Assembly (NCBI GenBank): GCA_036937835.1
Contig: CM072876.1
Span: 11,039,501-11,103,500 of the forward strand
Origin: Pampus argenteus
Lineage: Eukaryota > Chordata > Actinopteri > Scombriformes > Stromateidae
DNA length: 64,000 nucleotides
Direction of reading: 5' to 3'
Position 1 is the first letter of the stretch. Every line of letters begins with the position of its first letter. The translations under genes were made by a program, and so were the position numbers. This document shows, piece after piece, positions 38,801 through 51,900 of this stretch. The notes beneath the pieces are model-generated. The model worked only from the letters and a program-made list of their open reading frames with translations. It was not told the DNA's origin and searched no databases.

Positions 38801-41800
38801 CATTTAACAGTATGTATCTGTGCATGTGCACTTGAAAATTTGTTTCACCCTAAATGTGTGACAATTTTTGTCTATTGCCAGCCAGGAGCGCTGTATCATC
38901 GTTCCCAATAACCAAGGACATCCGCAATATCCACACTCCTTTCAAACAGGATACTGACCATGACGAACCAGAACTCCAGTCAACAGAGGTGCCAGAAGAA
39001 CCAACCACGCCTCCACAGCCACGCCGTGCTGCACCTGCCAATAGGCGTATATGGCCACTTTCTGAGACACGCTCCTATCACAGCATTTTCTCCTCAGTAA
39101 GAGGCTCAGTCAGGAATGTAGTAAACAGAGGTTCATCCAGGGGAAGAGAACAAGATAGAGAAGAAAAGGAAGAGAAAGAGAGAGGAAGAGAAGAAAAGGA
39201 AGAAGAAGAAAAAATACCTACAACACCACCTCCAGTAGAAGAGACAACAACCAATGAGGCCATAGTGGAGACAAAAGAACCAGACAACGAGGTTTCCCCT
39301 GAATCTGAGGATGAAATGGACTATGCTAAAGAGGGCAAGCCCCTGATTACTGAGACCCCCAGCCTCAAAGTCCTGACACCCTCCCCAACAAAACCTGCTT
39401 CTGTTCACCTCAATCCACAGCAGAGAAGGCCTTTTAGAATCAGGGTCCATCAAAAACCAAAATCCAAGACTGGCTCCTCCTCCTCCTCATCCACCTCTTC
39501 ATCTTCTTCTACTTCATCCTCCTCTTCTTCTTCTGATTCCTCGTCATTGTCTTTTCCCTCCACGTCTTCTTCTTCCTCTTCATCTTCTTCCTCACATACT
39601 CCAGAGTCATCAGCCAGTAGCACGGATACAGATTCCACAAACCCAGAGAGCAAAAACACCTACAATAAGCCTATCGTAACACACACCAAATCTTCTACTC
39701 CAGTTGTAAAGGAGACCAATTCCCAGCCTACCCATGTCGGTAAGGGTCCTCCTTCAGTAGGTCACACCAGTGGGTTTATTTTAGGTGCTAAATATGGTAA
39801 TGGCAGAAGACATCCTGGTATTCTGTCTAGGCGGAATTCTACCCGAATGCTGAATGGTTACAAACCTGGAGCAACTTCAGCCGTCACATCACAGAATAAG
39901 TTACCAACCATAACTCAGAACCAAGCAACATCACATACACGTATTTCAGCAACATCACAGTCCACTTTACCAGACAGGTCTCAAAACCAAGAAACATCAA
40001 ATACGTTCAATGCAGCAACATCTAGATCCACTTCGGGAGGTGGCTTCCACAGCCAAATAAGACCAGACACATATCATTTTGACAAATCACGGTCCACATC
40101 AGAGTCCAGGTCACAAGGCACTACAACTTTAAATACACACGGCATAGCCACCAACCCTTCCACTTCACGGAGCAGCTTAGAGCACCCATCAACCATCAAC
40201 ACATCAGGCTCTTCTCAGTCAACTTCAGACAGAGGATCTCACAGCTCTGCAACTCTACGCAACACACAAAATTCACACATTTCACACACATCACCCGAAC
40301 GGGATATGACATACAGGGTGAAAAATGATGACAATAGTTACAAGAACACAGATGTAGACGTAACCAAAGTTGAAGAGCCTACTTCAAGCTATAAAGAACA
40401 ACCCACAGAAGAGGAGAAAAGAGCGAATAAACAAAGGGAGACAAGTAATTCTGAAAAACCTGTTGTTCCTGGTACATCCCCCTGGTTCGCTAGCCGTTAC
40501 CCAGGCAGTTTTGCTTCAGGGACAAAGGTGTCATCTTTCAGGCAAGATGGTAGGGTCCCTTCGAGCAGATCATCGTCCTCTGTAGGGGCAGACAGATCCA
40601 TTTTAAGTAGGACCCCCACTAGGGCATCAGGAGCCACTCAAGCTGCAGGAGTGTCCTCGATGCAGGAAACTAGTGAAGATCTAAGGACTCAGTCCACTCA
40701 AAACTCACTAAAGAATGGGGTGGGGTCAGGTTCTCTTAAGCCTTCATCAACGAATGATAATGCAAAATTTAGTGACACTAAAAATCCAACTACCTCTTCT
40801 TCTTCTTCTTCTTCTTCTTCTTCTTCTTCTTCTTCTTCTTCTTCTTCTTCCCGTCGCCCTACTGTAGGCAGGAGGGGTCACTCTTCTCTTTTGACTAACA
40901 GGCAGTTTGGTGGGTCTAGGCGTCCTGTCAGTTCACAGCCAGCACAAAACTCTAGACTGGGTTCTTCAAAATCTGTTTCCTCCTCATCGTTGCCTGATTC
41001 CTCTTCCTCATCAAATTTGCCTCACGCAGTGTTGACCTCAGATCATGATGCTGGAAGTGGCACTACTGTGACAAGAACAGGGGGATTGATTAAGGGCAAT
41101 GCCCAGTCCACATCATCGGCTTCATCTTCATCTCGAGACAGCATTAGGGGCCAGGGGGTTAGGTCTCGATTTAATACCAGAAGGAAACCATTCTATGGCG
41201 GAGGAGTTGAGCTTGGCAATCGAAATGGTAAAGTCAATTAGTAAAGTGTGTAATACTGTATGATGCTGTGCTCAGTAAACTGTCAAGTAGAACAATGACT
41301 CTGCTTATATTGTACAATTGTGTAGGTAAAAATGGACGACCCAATCTCACAGCAACAAATGATAAAGAGTCCTCTTCCACTCATGAAACTAGCAAGGCCA
41401 ATGGTCAAAGGTTCATCACCGGACCTGATGGAACCAAATGGGTAATGTTCAGTGGACTGAATCTAACCACAGTTTTAATCTATGTTATTATTGAGTCTTT
41501 GACATAAACCAGGTGTAATATATGTCAGTTTATAGATAGATTTATTACTTTATTTTGTTACTGACATGATAGCTTGCAATTCTGCTAAAAGCATCACTGA
41601 ATGCTTTCATTTTTTAAATGCATTAATGTAAAATCTCTTCTTAATGTCACAGATCAGTTGCTTCTATTCTTCTATAATTGTTCAATAAATTTTAAAAAAC
41701 TAAATAGCAGTATGACTTGACTAAATCTCACAGTCAAGATGTGGCACAAGCCTAAATGTTTTATCAGTATAAAATTTATATCATTTCTGTCTCTCCAGGT

Positions 41801-42908
41801 GGTAGACCTGGAGCAGAAGGTTCTTATGAATCAAGATGGACAAGTTCTCCAGGACTCCCAGGGTAAACCCAAGAGAGTGGTGCTTGGAGAGGATGGACGC
41901 ACCATTTTTGGTATTATGCTTCAGTCAACCTTACATAATATTGGAATATACAGTATATAACATGAACGTGTATATGAAAAAAAAAATATGAATCTGTGTC
42001 GCTATTTTTACCAAGATTTTGTATTGTTCTATTGTCACATAATATGTATGCCACAATAACATCTATGGATTTGGTAGCACAAGTTTAGCCTTGTGTTTAA
42101 GTATCATAAGTTAGGAACACTGATTTGACTTTAATATTTTACATATAAATGTGATGGAAATTTGGCTTTCTGGCTTGGTGTTAAACACAGAAATTAATCT
42201 ATCTTGGTCATATCCTCCATCAATGACCACCAGACCACCTGGGCAGCCCATTGGTAAACCAGGAGGGTATGGCTCTGTTCGGTAACAACCGAAATAGTCA
42301 GCCTGTGATCAACCCCAAAGACAAGCTCTTTACGATCGAAGGGAAACTTTTACCTGGCTTGGACCGGCCTAACCTCAAGACCACCACCACTCCAACCACC
42401 ACCACCACTTCAACCACCACCACAACCACTCCAACTACCACCACCACCACCATGGCTCCTACCACCACACCTGAACCCACCACCACTGACTGGTTTATAG
42501 AGGAGTCTACCAGTGCACCGCCATATCCAACGTGTCCACCTGGAACCTTCTCCAAAACAGATGAATACGGATATCCAATACTGGACCCAGAAGGAATATT
42601 GGACTGTTATCCAGAAGGTAAGTAAGACATAAGTACTTCAAATTCGTAACACACTGCGGGCTGAATGAGATTTGTGCCACAGGAATGAAACAAAATACTG
42701 TGATACCCCTTCTTGTGGTTTTATATTATTCTACTATTAGCTTTTCTATAGAATTTAACTCAAGTTCCCCAAAGCATCTTAAAGACAGAAAAATAACCAT
42801 AGATAAGTATGACTTCCCTAAATCTCTCAGTTGTATTGTTTGTTATATCTATCCAGCCCAAGGCCATTAGTGTTTCTTGTCTGTACCCACAGAATCCAAT
42901 AACACTAT

Positions 42909-42949
<41 letters not shown>

Positions 42950-45900
42950 TATGTCTATGTAAGACCACAAGAACCACATTTAACTCTCCACATCTGGGCC
43001 TGGCTGTGGTCAGATTATTGCTGGTTTAAACATTTAAACACACTGTCAGTAGTGCGAGACCCCCCACCACCACACACACTCAAACAAATCTACGTAAGCA
43101 ATAATGTAATTTTTGTTGTTATTTGTTGGTTTTTGCGTTGTATTATCAACTTTAAATACATTACAAATGTGCAGATTGTTACCCTTAATCCATATTTACC
43201 AGAGTTTCAAATTATACACAGCAGATGTACTGAGGAACTCAATGTAAACATTTGAAGAAACTGATGAATTCTTACTTGATTTATGGCTAAAACACAATAT
43301 AATATTGCCAAAAAATGAATAGATTTTTAGTGCATGGATCCTACATCCTACATTTGTCTACTATGTGTATTCATTGAAAAAAGAAACTGAGATATTGATT
43401 TATAACTTTCTGAAATCCAACTGTCTTTATAACAAACTCCTTATTATAGTGGTGAAAGTTTTCCAGTGAGACACTGTGATGGTAATTCTGTTGCTGTCTC
43501 CCTGCAGCTCTGTGCTTCTGCACTATTATAAGTGTAGCAAGGGCAAGTAAAACTTCAAATACACCCAGTAACCTCAGCAGACAGCTGGAAAGATGTATCC
43601 TTGTAAAGTCTAAAATAAAGAAATTCGAGCCAGTTGCCCTTTTTTCCACACTTTTTCACTCCCTGCGTCATGACATATTACACACTTTGTGAGTTCCAGT
43701 CAAGGTTGCTTAAATGCCTCAGTATTAGTGTATTAGTGCTTATACCTATGTGTTCAGGTAGCTTTGCATATATGTATGTGTTGGTGTGTCAGCTCAGAAA
43801 TGTCTGTCATGTGAGAGTGATGCTAGAGCTTGTTCTGCTTCTCTGACAGAGGAATCCTCAGGAATGGAAATGGACCACATGGTTACAGGGAACATGGTGC
43901 CTGATGCTTTAGCTCTTGAGAAAGGTATATGCTGAGTATGGCTTCAGACCAACCTACTATCACTGAGCTTGGATGGATGTAACTGCACTGTGTGATCATT
44001 GTTTGTTGACTGTGTGTTCCTCTTTGCCTTGCCTTTGGTCTTCACTTTGTTTTTCTTCTTGTACGTTTGTTTGTCTTGGTCTTGGTTCATCACTGGGGTT
44101 TGGGATAGTTCCATTCTGGGTTGTTTTTAATCACTTTTATTCAAAAAATTTGGACCAATACTGCATGTGCACTGCATTACTAAGCTGAAGAGAATTCCCT
44201 GGCTCTTAAAGTTGCTTTGTAACAGTAATAGATAAACCCTGGCTTCAGCCAAACACGAGCTGAATGTAAAACTGCAGTGTTTGGTTGATGTGAGGCTTTG
44301 CTCTTTGTAATTTTACCACAGGTGTTTTGGATGTCTGAAGAACTTCCATTTGAGCAACATTTGATGTTCTTTCTTTCTCCTGTTTTGCTAGAAAAGTCAT
44401 TTTGAGCTTTATAGTATTTACTTAGCACCCACCTGCCATGACTCAAAGCTGGTTGCGTGTACATGGACCATGATGCCAAGGTCCACTGGTGCAGCACAGG
44501 GGGAAAAAACAGCGATGAAAGAGAAAGGAACTAATTTAACATATTTCACCCACTGAATACTTGGAAACTTATGAAATGTCTTTAAGCAACCCCCCACCTC
44601 ACATGGAAAATATGGGTAGCAAAAATTATATAAAAATAAAGCTTTGGGGGTTCAGGGAAATAGAGTATTTTTTCAAAGTGATCTCACACAGCTGCCCAAT
44701 TAATTAGTTCTATATGATACTCACCAATTACAAAGGATTAATAAACATTTTATGTTTTATTAATCCTTGTATGTAATGTTATCCACTGTTATTGAGTTAG
44801 GTTGTTAATAATATAATTCTATTTAAATCAAAAGCTTACTGACACGTGTTGTTGCCAGATAATCTTTTTCTCCAGACCACCCTGCCGCCACCCACAACTA
44901 CCACAACAACAACAACAAGAACAACAACCACCACAGAGATCCCGATGCCGGAGCCTGAGATCAGACCGCTCAACAAAGTCCCTTCATCTGAGACTGACCT
45001 CAGCGGGAAGAAGCGATTCACAGGTACTCACAGACAAAAATAAGTGTGTGTGTGTTTCCCACTAACTGTATGTGTGTAGGCATCTGGTATCTGCTCGTTC
45101 AATACACTATTGTCTTCTCCTCTTCTGTCTTACAACTCAATGTAATTTCCTCCTTCCTTACTGAGTTTGATGTACATTGCCTTTCTGCATGATGTATCTC
45201 TCTTTAAAAAGGAACATCACCCCTCATATAGACAGTAAGTCCAAGGCATGAAAATTCATCCTTAATCCTACTTAAGCTTCTCCAAAGAAGCAAGAGATAA
45301 TAGTTTTCTATTGTTTTTGTGACATTAGTCTATATGTCAGAAAGAGACGCATATCTGATGGCCCAGATTGTCTTACTAATAGAAGTCAAGAGTATCACTG
45401 ACCATGATGCATGTTTGGCTTCTCAGTATCATGTCACTGTTTGTGAGTGTAAGTTCTCTCAGCACTATAAAAAATGATCAGTTGATGAGAGTTCTGTTTG
45501 GTTTCACAGAGGAGTAATATATTTGGACCTCTGTCTTGGCTTTCTCAGCAATATCTCATAAATATACGACCCTCTCGCAGACCTTACAGTAACAATTGGC
45601 CAAGAAAAAAAGCAACATGTACAAACACTTTCCTGCTGTGTACGTTATACTTTCCCATCATCCATGTCATGATGCCATTACAGCCACAGTTTGGCACACA
45701 AAAACAGCAAAGCATTCAACCATTGATTATATAATATATGACTACAAAATTCATTATTTGAAAATGGCAATAAGCATGTCTCAGTACTAATGATTCATTC
45801 AAATTGGTGCCATCTAACCTTAATTAGACCATAAAAACAAAGTTGACTGAGGACAAGTTACGCAGGGACTCCAGACTTCCTGATCCCAGTAAACTTTGGC

Positions 45901-48900
45901 CCCCTGCTTTTTTTTACTGTTTTTATGTGCTTACTTTGGCCTCTCATACCTTATCACCTCATCTGGCTGCATAAACAGACTAAAATATTCTCTTGACAGA
46001 AATAAAAACAGCATCGACTTGACTCCAACCTTCAAGAAACTACATAATATCAAAGGTCCTTTAGAAAAAAAACCTTTGTTTAATTACTGTACTTTTTGTC
46101 ATGTTTCAGCCATTCAAATAATAACAGCAATGATACTGTAACCCCTGCCTAATAATAATAATAACTTCTTCTCAGTTCTCATTTTCTTTTGATACTATTT
46201 TTATAATGCTTGGAATGAACCCTTTACCTACTACAGTAAGGTTATTCAAGCCAAAATACTGCACAGATGTTCATTGAGTAATTTTGTCAGAGCCACAGAA
46301 AAAAAACCCTAAATTGACGTTGACAAAACCAGTGGACTGCCCCTTTAATTTAGAATGTTGACGAGACAGATATTCCAGTGATCTGGAAATAATACACCGG
46401 CTTTGGCCAATCAGATTGAAGGATTCTCCGTTATCATTCTCAATGAAAAGGAGCCATTTGCTTTAATGTGAGACTACTGCCAGTAACAATGGAGATAAAA
46501 CCTTGAATAAGCTACACTATCATTTATTGGCAGAATAAATGCGATTCGTCATTGTCATTTATATTGATCCTTTTAGAAGCCTTTTAAAGGGGAAGATTTA
46601 TGGCCGTGTCTTTGTCAGAGCAATGTTAGAACTTTAGCTATTATCTGCACCAGAGGCACAAGTGGAACAATAGCATGGCTTACTCTGGACACCATCTATC
46701 TTGGTAAACAATGACTATCGTGTGATGACATATCTCACATGGAGGCATCTGTAAACTATTACTGTCCTTTAGCCCCAAGATAAAAATGGGCAGGAGCACA
46801 AAAGCAGTGGAAATTATGAAAGTTAAGGGTGCTGACCTCATCAGAGAGAAGAAAGTCTGTTGGCTCGATGTGGAGACATCCTCTTTAGTTTAATATATTT
46901 TAGGCCCAGTTCAGCAGCCTGCCAGTCCACTGACGTGCTCTGCATGAACTGCCTGACAGAAACTTCTCCTTTGTCTTCTTATCTGTCCAGGCTTAAATGA
47001 ATTAAGCCCACGGCGAACATGGGACAAAAAGGATTATTGATTCTTAGCAGTGAAACTACTTTACAGGACAAGAAAATGAGTACCAGGATGTTTGGACGGA
47101 CTATAGCAATATTAATTTATGCCTGCCTAGACTGATATTAGAGTTGAAATGATGTGAACTGTCCTAATAGAGTTTCCCATTGATATTAGATCAATGTCAG
47201 GCTCATACACGCCAGTTTTCGTCCGTGTTTTTTGGATTTGGAAGACAGTGTGTCTCTACAGGGAAGTGTTTTTAAAATGATGATTTAAAAATGAACACAT
47301 GAACAAAGGAAAACATCTGGATCTTCCGAATGCAAGGGCCTGCACAGATCCTGAACATGTGGATGCTGTACAAAAGTACAGCCTTACAAGCACCCTGTGT
47401 ATGGATCGACACATAAATCTGCTCACCATGACGACAGGTCTTTTATGTCGGTGTATGAATGTGTAATACATAAACCATATGACTGCATATACACTTACAG
47501 TAGAAGCTTGTCGGTCTACACCGACACAGACTAACAGACTGTGTGTTGATACTGACACATGGTAGGCTGTTGGCCTGCTCTTAGGGCCAATCATCTGAGG
47601 CCAGAGCCTCTCCAGGTTCCAGTGGTTTTCTCCAAATCCCAGTCAGACTAGGAATTGTGGGATATTAGAAGTATTCACAGCTGTAGGTCAGGCTGACATT
47701 CCCATAGCTGTGGAGTGCAAATGAAAAAAGACAGGGTGGAGGAGAGAAGACAATGCAAAGACTAGATAAAAAATCACAGATATCTGACTCTTTCCCTAAA
47801 AAACGAGTCACAACAAACCAGACAGAATGGGATTGAGTATGAGCTGGAACAGTAGAAGTGTCCCTTGTATTCAGAATTACATACACAGATTAGCCCTAAT
47901 GATATCAATTAACTAGATTCCTTTCCATCTCTTCTTCCTGCCATCAGCTCCCTATGTGAACTACATCCAGAAAGACCCGGGTGCTCCTTGCTCCCTGACA
48001 GAGGCTCTGGAGTACCTGCAAGTCGATGTCCTAGAAAACCTGATAGAGAAGGACAGCCTGGCAGCCAATCAGAACCAGCCTCCCAAAAACAAGCCCCATA
48101 ACCTCACTGTGGTCGCCATGGAGGGATGCCATTCATTTATTATCCTGGACTGGGCCCGCCCACTGAAAGATGATATGGTGTCAGGTAAGAAACTGAGTTT
48201 TCCACAAGCTAAAGACAAACTGCAATAGATTTTTTTTTTCTTTTTGCAAAGAAATCAGTGTGTATACACCATTAGTGTTTGTTTTGACCTATGCACTTAT
48301 TTGATCTAAACTATAATTCCAAAAAAAAGGCAGGTTAAGTAGCTGTGGGCTCTACTTGTTAGCTGTTCCTGTAATGAACTACTTTTTGCTGTGAGTTTTG
48401 ACTGTCTGGTCATGACCACAAGACGGATCTTAGCGGTTAAGAGCTGTCAGTGACTCAGCAGGCGTTGAAATAATGTGAATGAAAATGTCTTGTGGAAATC
48501 CCTGCTAGGTTCAGCTTCTATTTACTACACTACAAATAGTAGCATTCGGATTTGTAATTTTTGCTCATTAGCAGCTACTGTGACAACAAGTGTAATTTAT
48601 GAGATAATAATGAATGCTAAAACATAGTGGAAAAATAGCACAAGTATATATGAGTCATAAAGTCAACAAACTTAATAATAATGGTAGCTGCATCGATATC
48701 TATCTTAAGTTTGCAAACATTATCAAACATTAGCCAATATAGGCTACTGGTCACAGTCTTCACTGTGAAGTCTAAAATCCCTTAAACTGTGATTCTGTTT
48801 CATCAATGTTTCATAAATAAATGATGAAAAGACAGACTGTCTGAAACAGGAATAGGACTTCTCATGCCCCACAAACCAAAAGTAGATACAAGAGGGGAAA

Positions 48901-51900
48901 AAGGACTGAAGATAATGCTGTATGAGATGTGGTGAAGTAACAGAGGTAGCAGTCTGGCCAGCCAGAGAGGCGATGTGCTTTCTTTGGCAAGCAAATATAA
49001 GCTCCTGGTCATGCTATGCTGGTCTGTGCTCTGATGTGTAAAACAGATAGATGGTCTGTACTGTCACCCTGTGTCCTTCTTCTCTTTCTTTCCATCTGTT
49101 CTCCTTGGTGTTTCTTCTCTGCTCATGCACTACATGGACACCTTTTATATTACTTTAGTAAAGTTTTTAGAACTTAATTTTTCTGGACATTTTGGCACCC
49201 AATTAATGTTTCCTCCCATTCGAAATCCCTTTTCTTCTGGGAATTTGCTTTATCTTACATACCGTGTTGCATTCCTGAGGCTAATTACTTTAGGTTTTGT
49301 AATGTTGGTGTAGATTAGGGTTAGTTATGTTGTGATGTTATTGTATGTTTTTCGTGCAGTTATGTTTGATATCATAGATACAGTAAGTCAGCAAAAACTC
49401 ACTTACTCATGAATTTCTCGTGTAATTTTTTAATAAACTCGTATCGGAGTATTGCGAAGATATACTGTGAATACAGAAGACGTTATCTGACACACACACA
49501 CACATGCAGATCCAATCACAAGGCACTGTTTTAGTTTTTAGGACGCATTTGCACAACCGTGTCTTACGAGTTATGGGTCATGGCTTTCAAAACAAGCGGA
49601 TGGAAACAGCTGTTAGCACGTCAACACAAGAGATGGTGTTAGTTCTTACCTGATACCAGCTTCTGTTTCCATTTACTCTTGATAGATTACAGGTCTTTTG
49701 CTCAAAGGTTTAATTACTGAGTATTGTAAATGGTCTGAGTTTAAATTTCTTGTAAAGCATTTAAATGAACCTATAACCTAAAGCGTGGCCATGTAGAATA
49801 CTGACGCACGACAATGTGGTGAAGGATTGAAAAGTGGAAAAAAGATAAAAGTAGCTAGTATTTCCCTTTTCCCCCTGTCAGCAGCCAGCTGTGTTGGTGT
49901 GACTCCAATAACAATAGAAACCCCCTCAAAAATCGGACAGAAACAGATGGCAGCTTGATGTGCTGGTTATCGTACTTTTAAAGTGAATGATCGAGGGGTG
50001 TGTAACTTCAGGTTGCTTACAGGATTCTAACGATTAGTCTGCGTGACTGAGAAGTGGAAGGAAAAACAGACGGAGAGATCGGCTGCTCTCACAAAATAAT
50101 TGACAGCACATGATTCAAACAAAAATGCCATTGGCCGTTTATACTTTTGTATTGTATTTAGTATTAGTATTAAACCCTCTACATTTTAGAGGGACTGAAT
50201 TTACCAATGAATTTTTTTGGGTATTATTTTGCTTCTCCTAAATATATTTTTTAAATATTTTTCTAACCGCTGTGCCTGAGATTTCTTTTTTTTTTTTCGA
50301 ACAACAAATAAACTCTGTTCTTTATTTCATATTGTACCCTGTAGGCTACATGGTCCACAGCGCTTCATATGATGATGTCCTCAACAACAGATGGTCCTCT
50401 AACCCTTCCAGTGGGACACACCTGGCCGTGGAGAATCTCAAACCCAACTCTAGGTAACACATAACGACCTTGTTGTGTGTGTTTGGATCTAACTGTATGC
50501 TTGTATACTAACACGCACAACTAGAGAAAAGTGTATGCACGCACATGCAGAATGCGTCAGTGATTTACAGTATCATCTGACACATGGCAGTCATAGATAA
50601 CAAGAACCGGGACAAGGATTTGATTGGTTGCCAGATCCTTCGCCCCAACCTGCCTGTAATGTTTATGATAAGGTTGCTAACTCAGTTGCAGGTGTTGGCA
50701 AGAGGCTTTGGAGTGTTTATTTCTGCTGGGGGGGATTGTTTATATAATTATCCCATCATCACATAATGCACAGTATGTGCATATTGTCCATTAGTTCATA
50801 TCATATTAATCTATACAGCATGTGCCCGTGTTTACGTGAATGTTGTCAATTGTGATATCAAACGTGGCTAACATTGATCTGTACAGCGTAAGGGTAAGAA
50901 CAGTGTTGGATGCTTATACTCATGCTTGTATGAGACGTCCTCAGAGTAAAGTAAATCAGTTGGATAAATAGGAGCAGGTGAAGAAACAGATTTGAATATG
51001 CGCCAAAATATAAAATTCAGCGGAACGTCAATACATCACACACTATCCGACACATGCACACACAGATACAGTCACCTCGGTCTGTTTCAGTTATTAGCAC
51101 ATGTTTCCACAACCATATCTTATGAGGCACGGGTCATGATTTTTAAAATACATGCACGGAAACAGCTCTTAACACGTGGACCCAAGAGTTTTTTAGCTGG
51201 AACCCGTTTCTTTTTCCATTTAATGCTGCGCATTAAGGACCTTTTGCTTGAAAGTTATGAAAATGTGCCTTTTTTATTACTTTTTATTTATCTATTAGAT
51301 TTTTATAAAATCCCTTGATAAACTTTATGTTGATAAACTTTATGTTTATCAAGTGATGCTATGAGATTTCTATATTGAAAGTTTCAGATGTCTAGCTAGG
51401 CTTGATGTAATATTTTGTACTCTATTCTCTGTTTTTTTGTTCTTTTTTTCTACCTTCTTCAGTTCATTACATCATCTCTCTGCAGCTGCTTTGCTTTTTT
51501 TTTCTCACTTTCTCTCTCCCTCTGGTGATAAATATTTTGGTCACTGTTGTCACATGGCTGCAGTGATTGGATCCAGGCCTGGTGGCTGTCTGTGGTGAAG
51601 GTTTCTGTCTACAAACTGACAGACCATGAACTTACTGTATGTGACCTTGCAGAGTGGAGGAGAGCACATATACACACAATGCTGCATGAAGGGAACGCAT
51701 ACTCACACAAACACAAACACATCAGCCATCCTCCATGGAAAAGCTTGAAAGACTCTCGAAGTTGTCAGTTGTTTTTATCAGATTTTTTGAACTAAGATGT
51801 TCTGCCTCCCTCTCTTTTAACCATCTCCAATTCATCAATTTCTCTTCATCATACAACTAACCCTGTGTTACTTTTTTCATTCATATTCTCTCCTCCTATC

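Noticed and set aside
39078..39659. Long minus-strand frames opposite the start of fndc1 exon 10, including an acidic Glu/Asp-rich one
   Set aside because: They are the antisense of the Ser and Glu/Lys codon runs of exon 10. Composition alone keeps them open, and they have no splice or family support.
42298..42555. Minus-strand frame rich in Val and Gly opposite exon 13
   Set aside because: It is the antisense of the ACC-coded Thr tract of fndc1.
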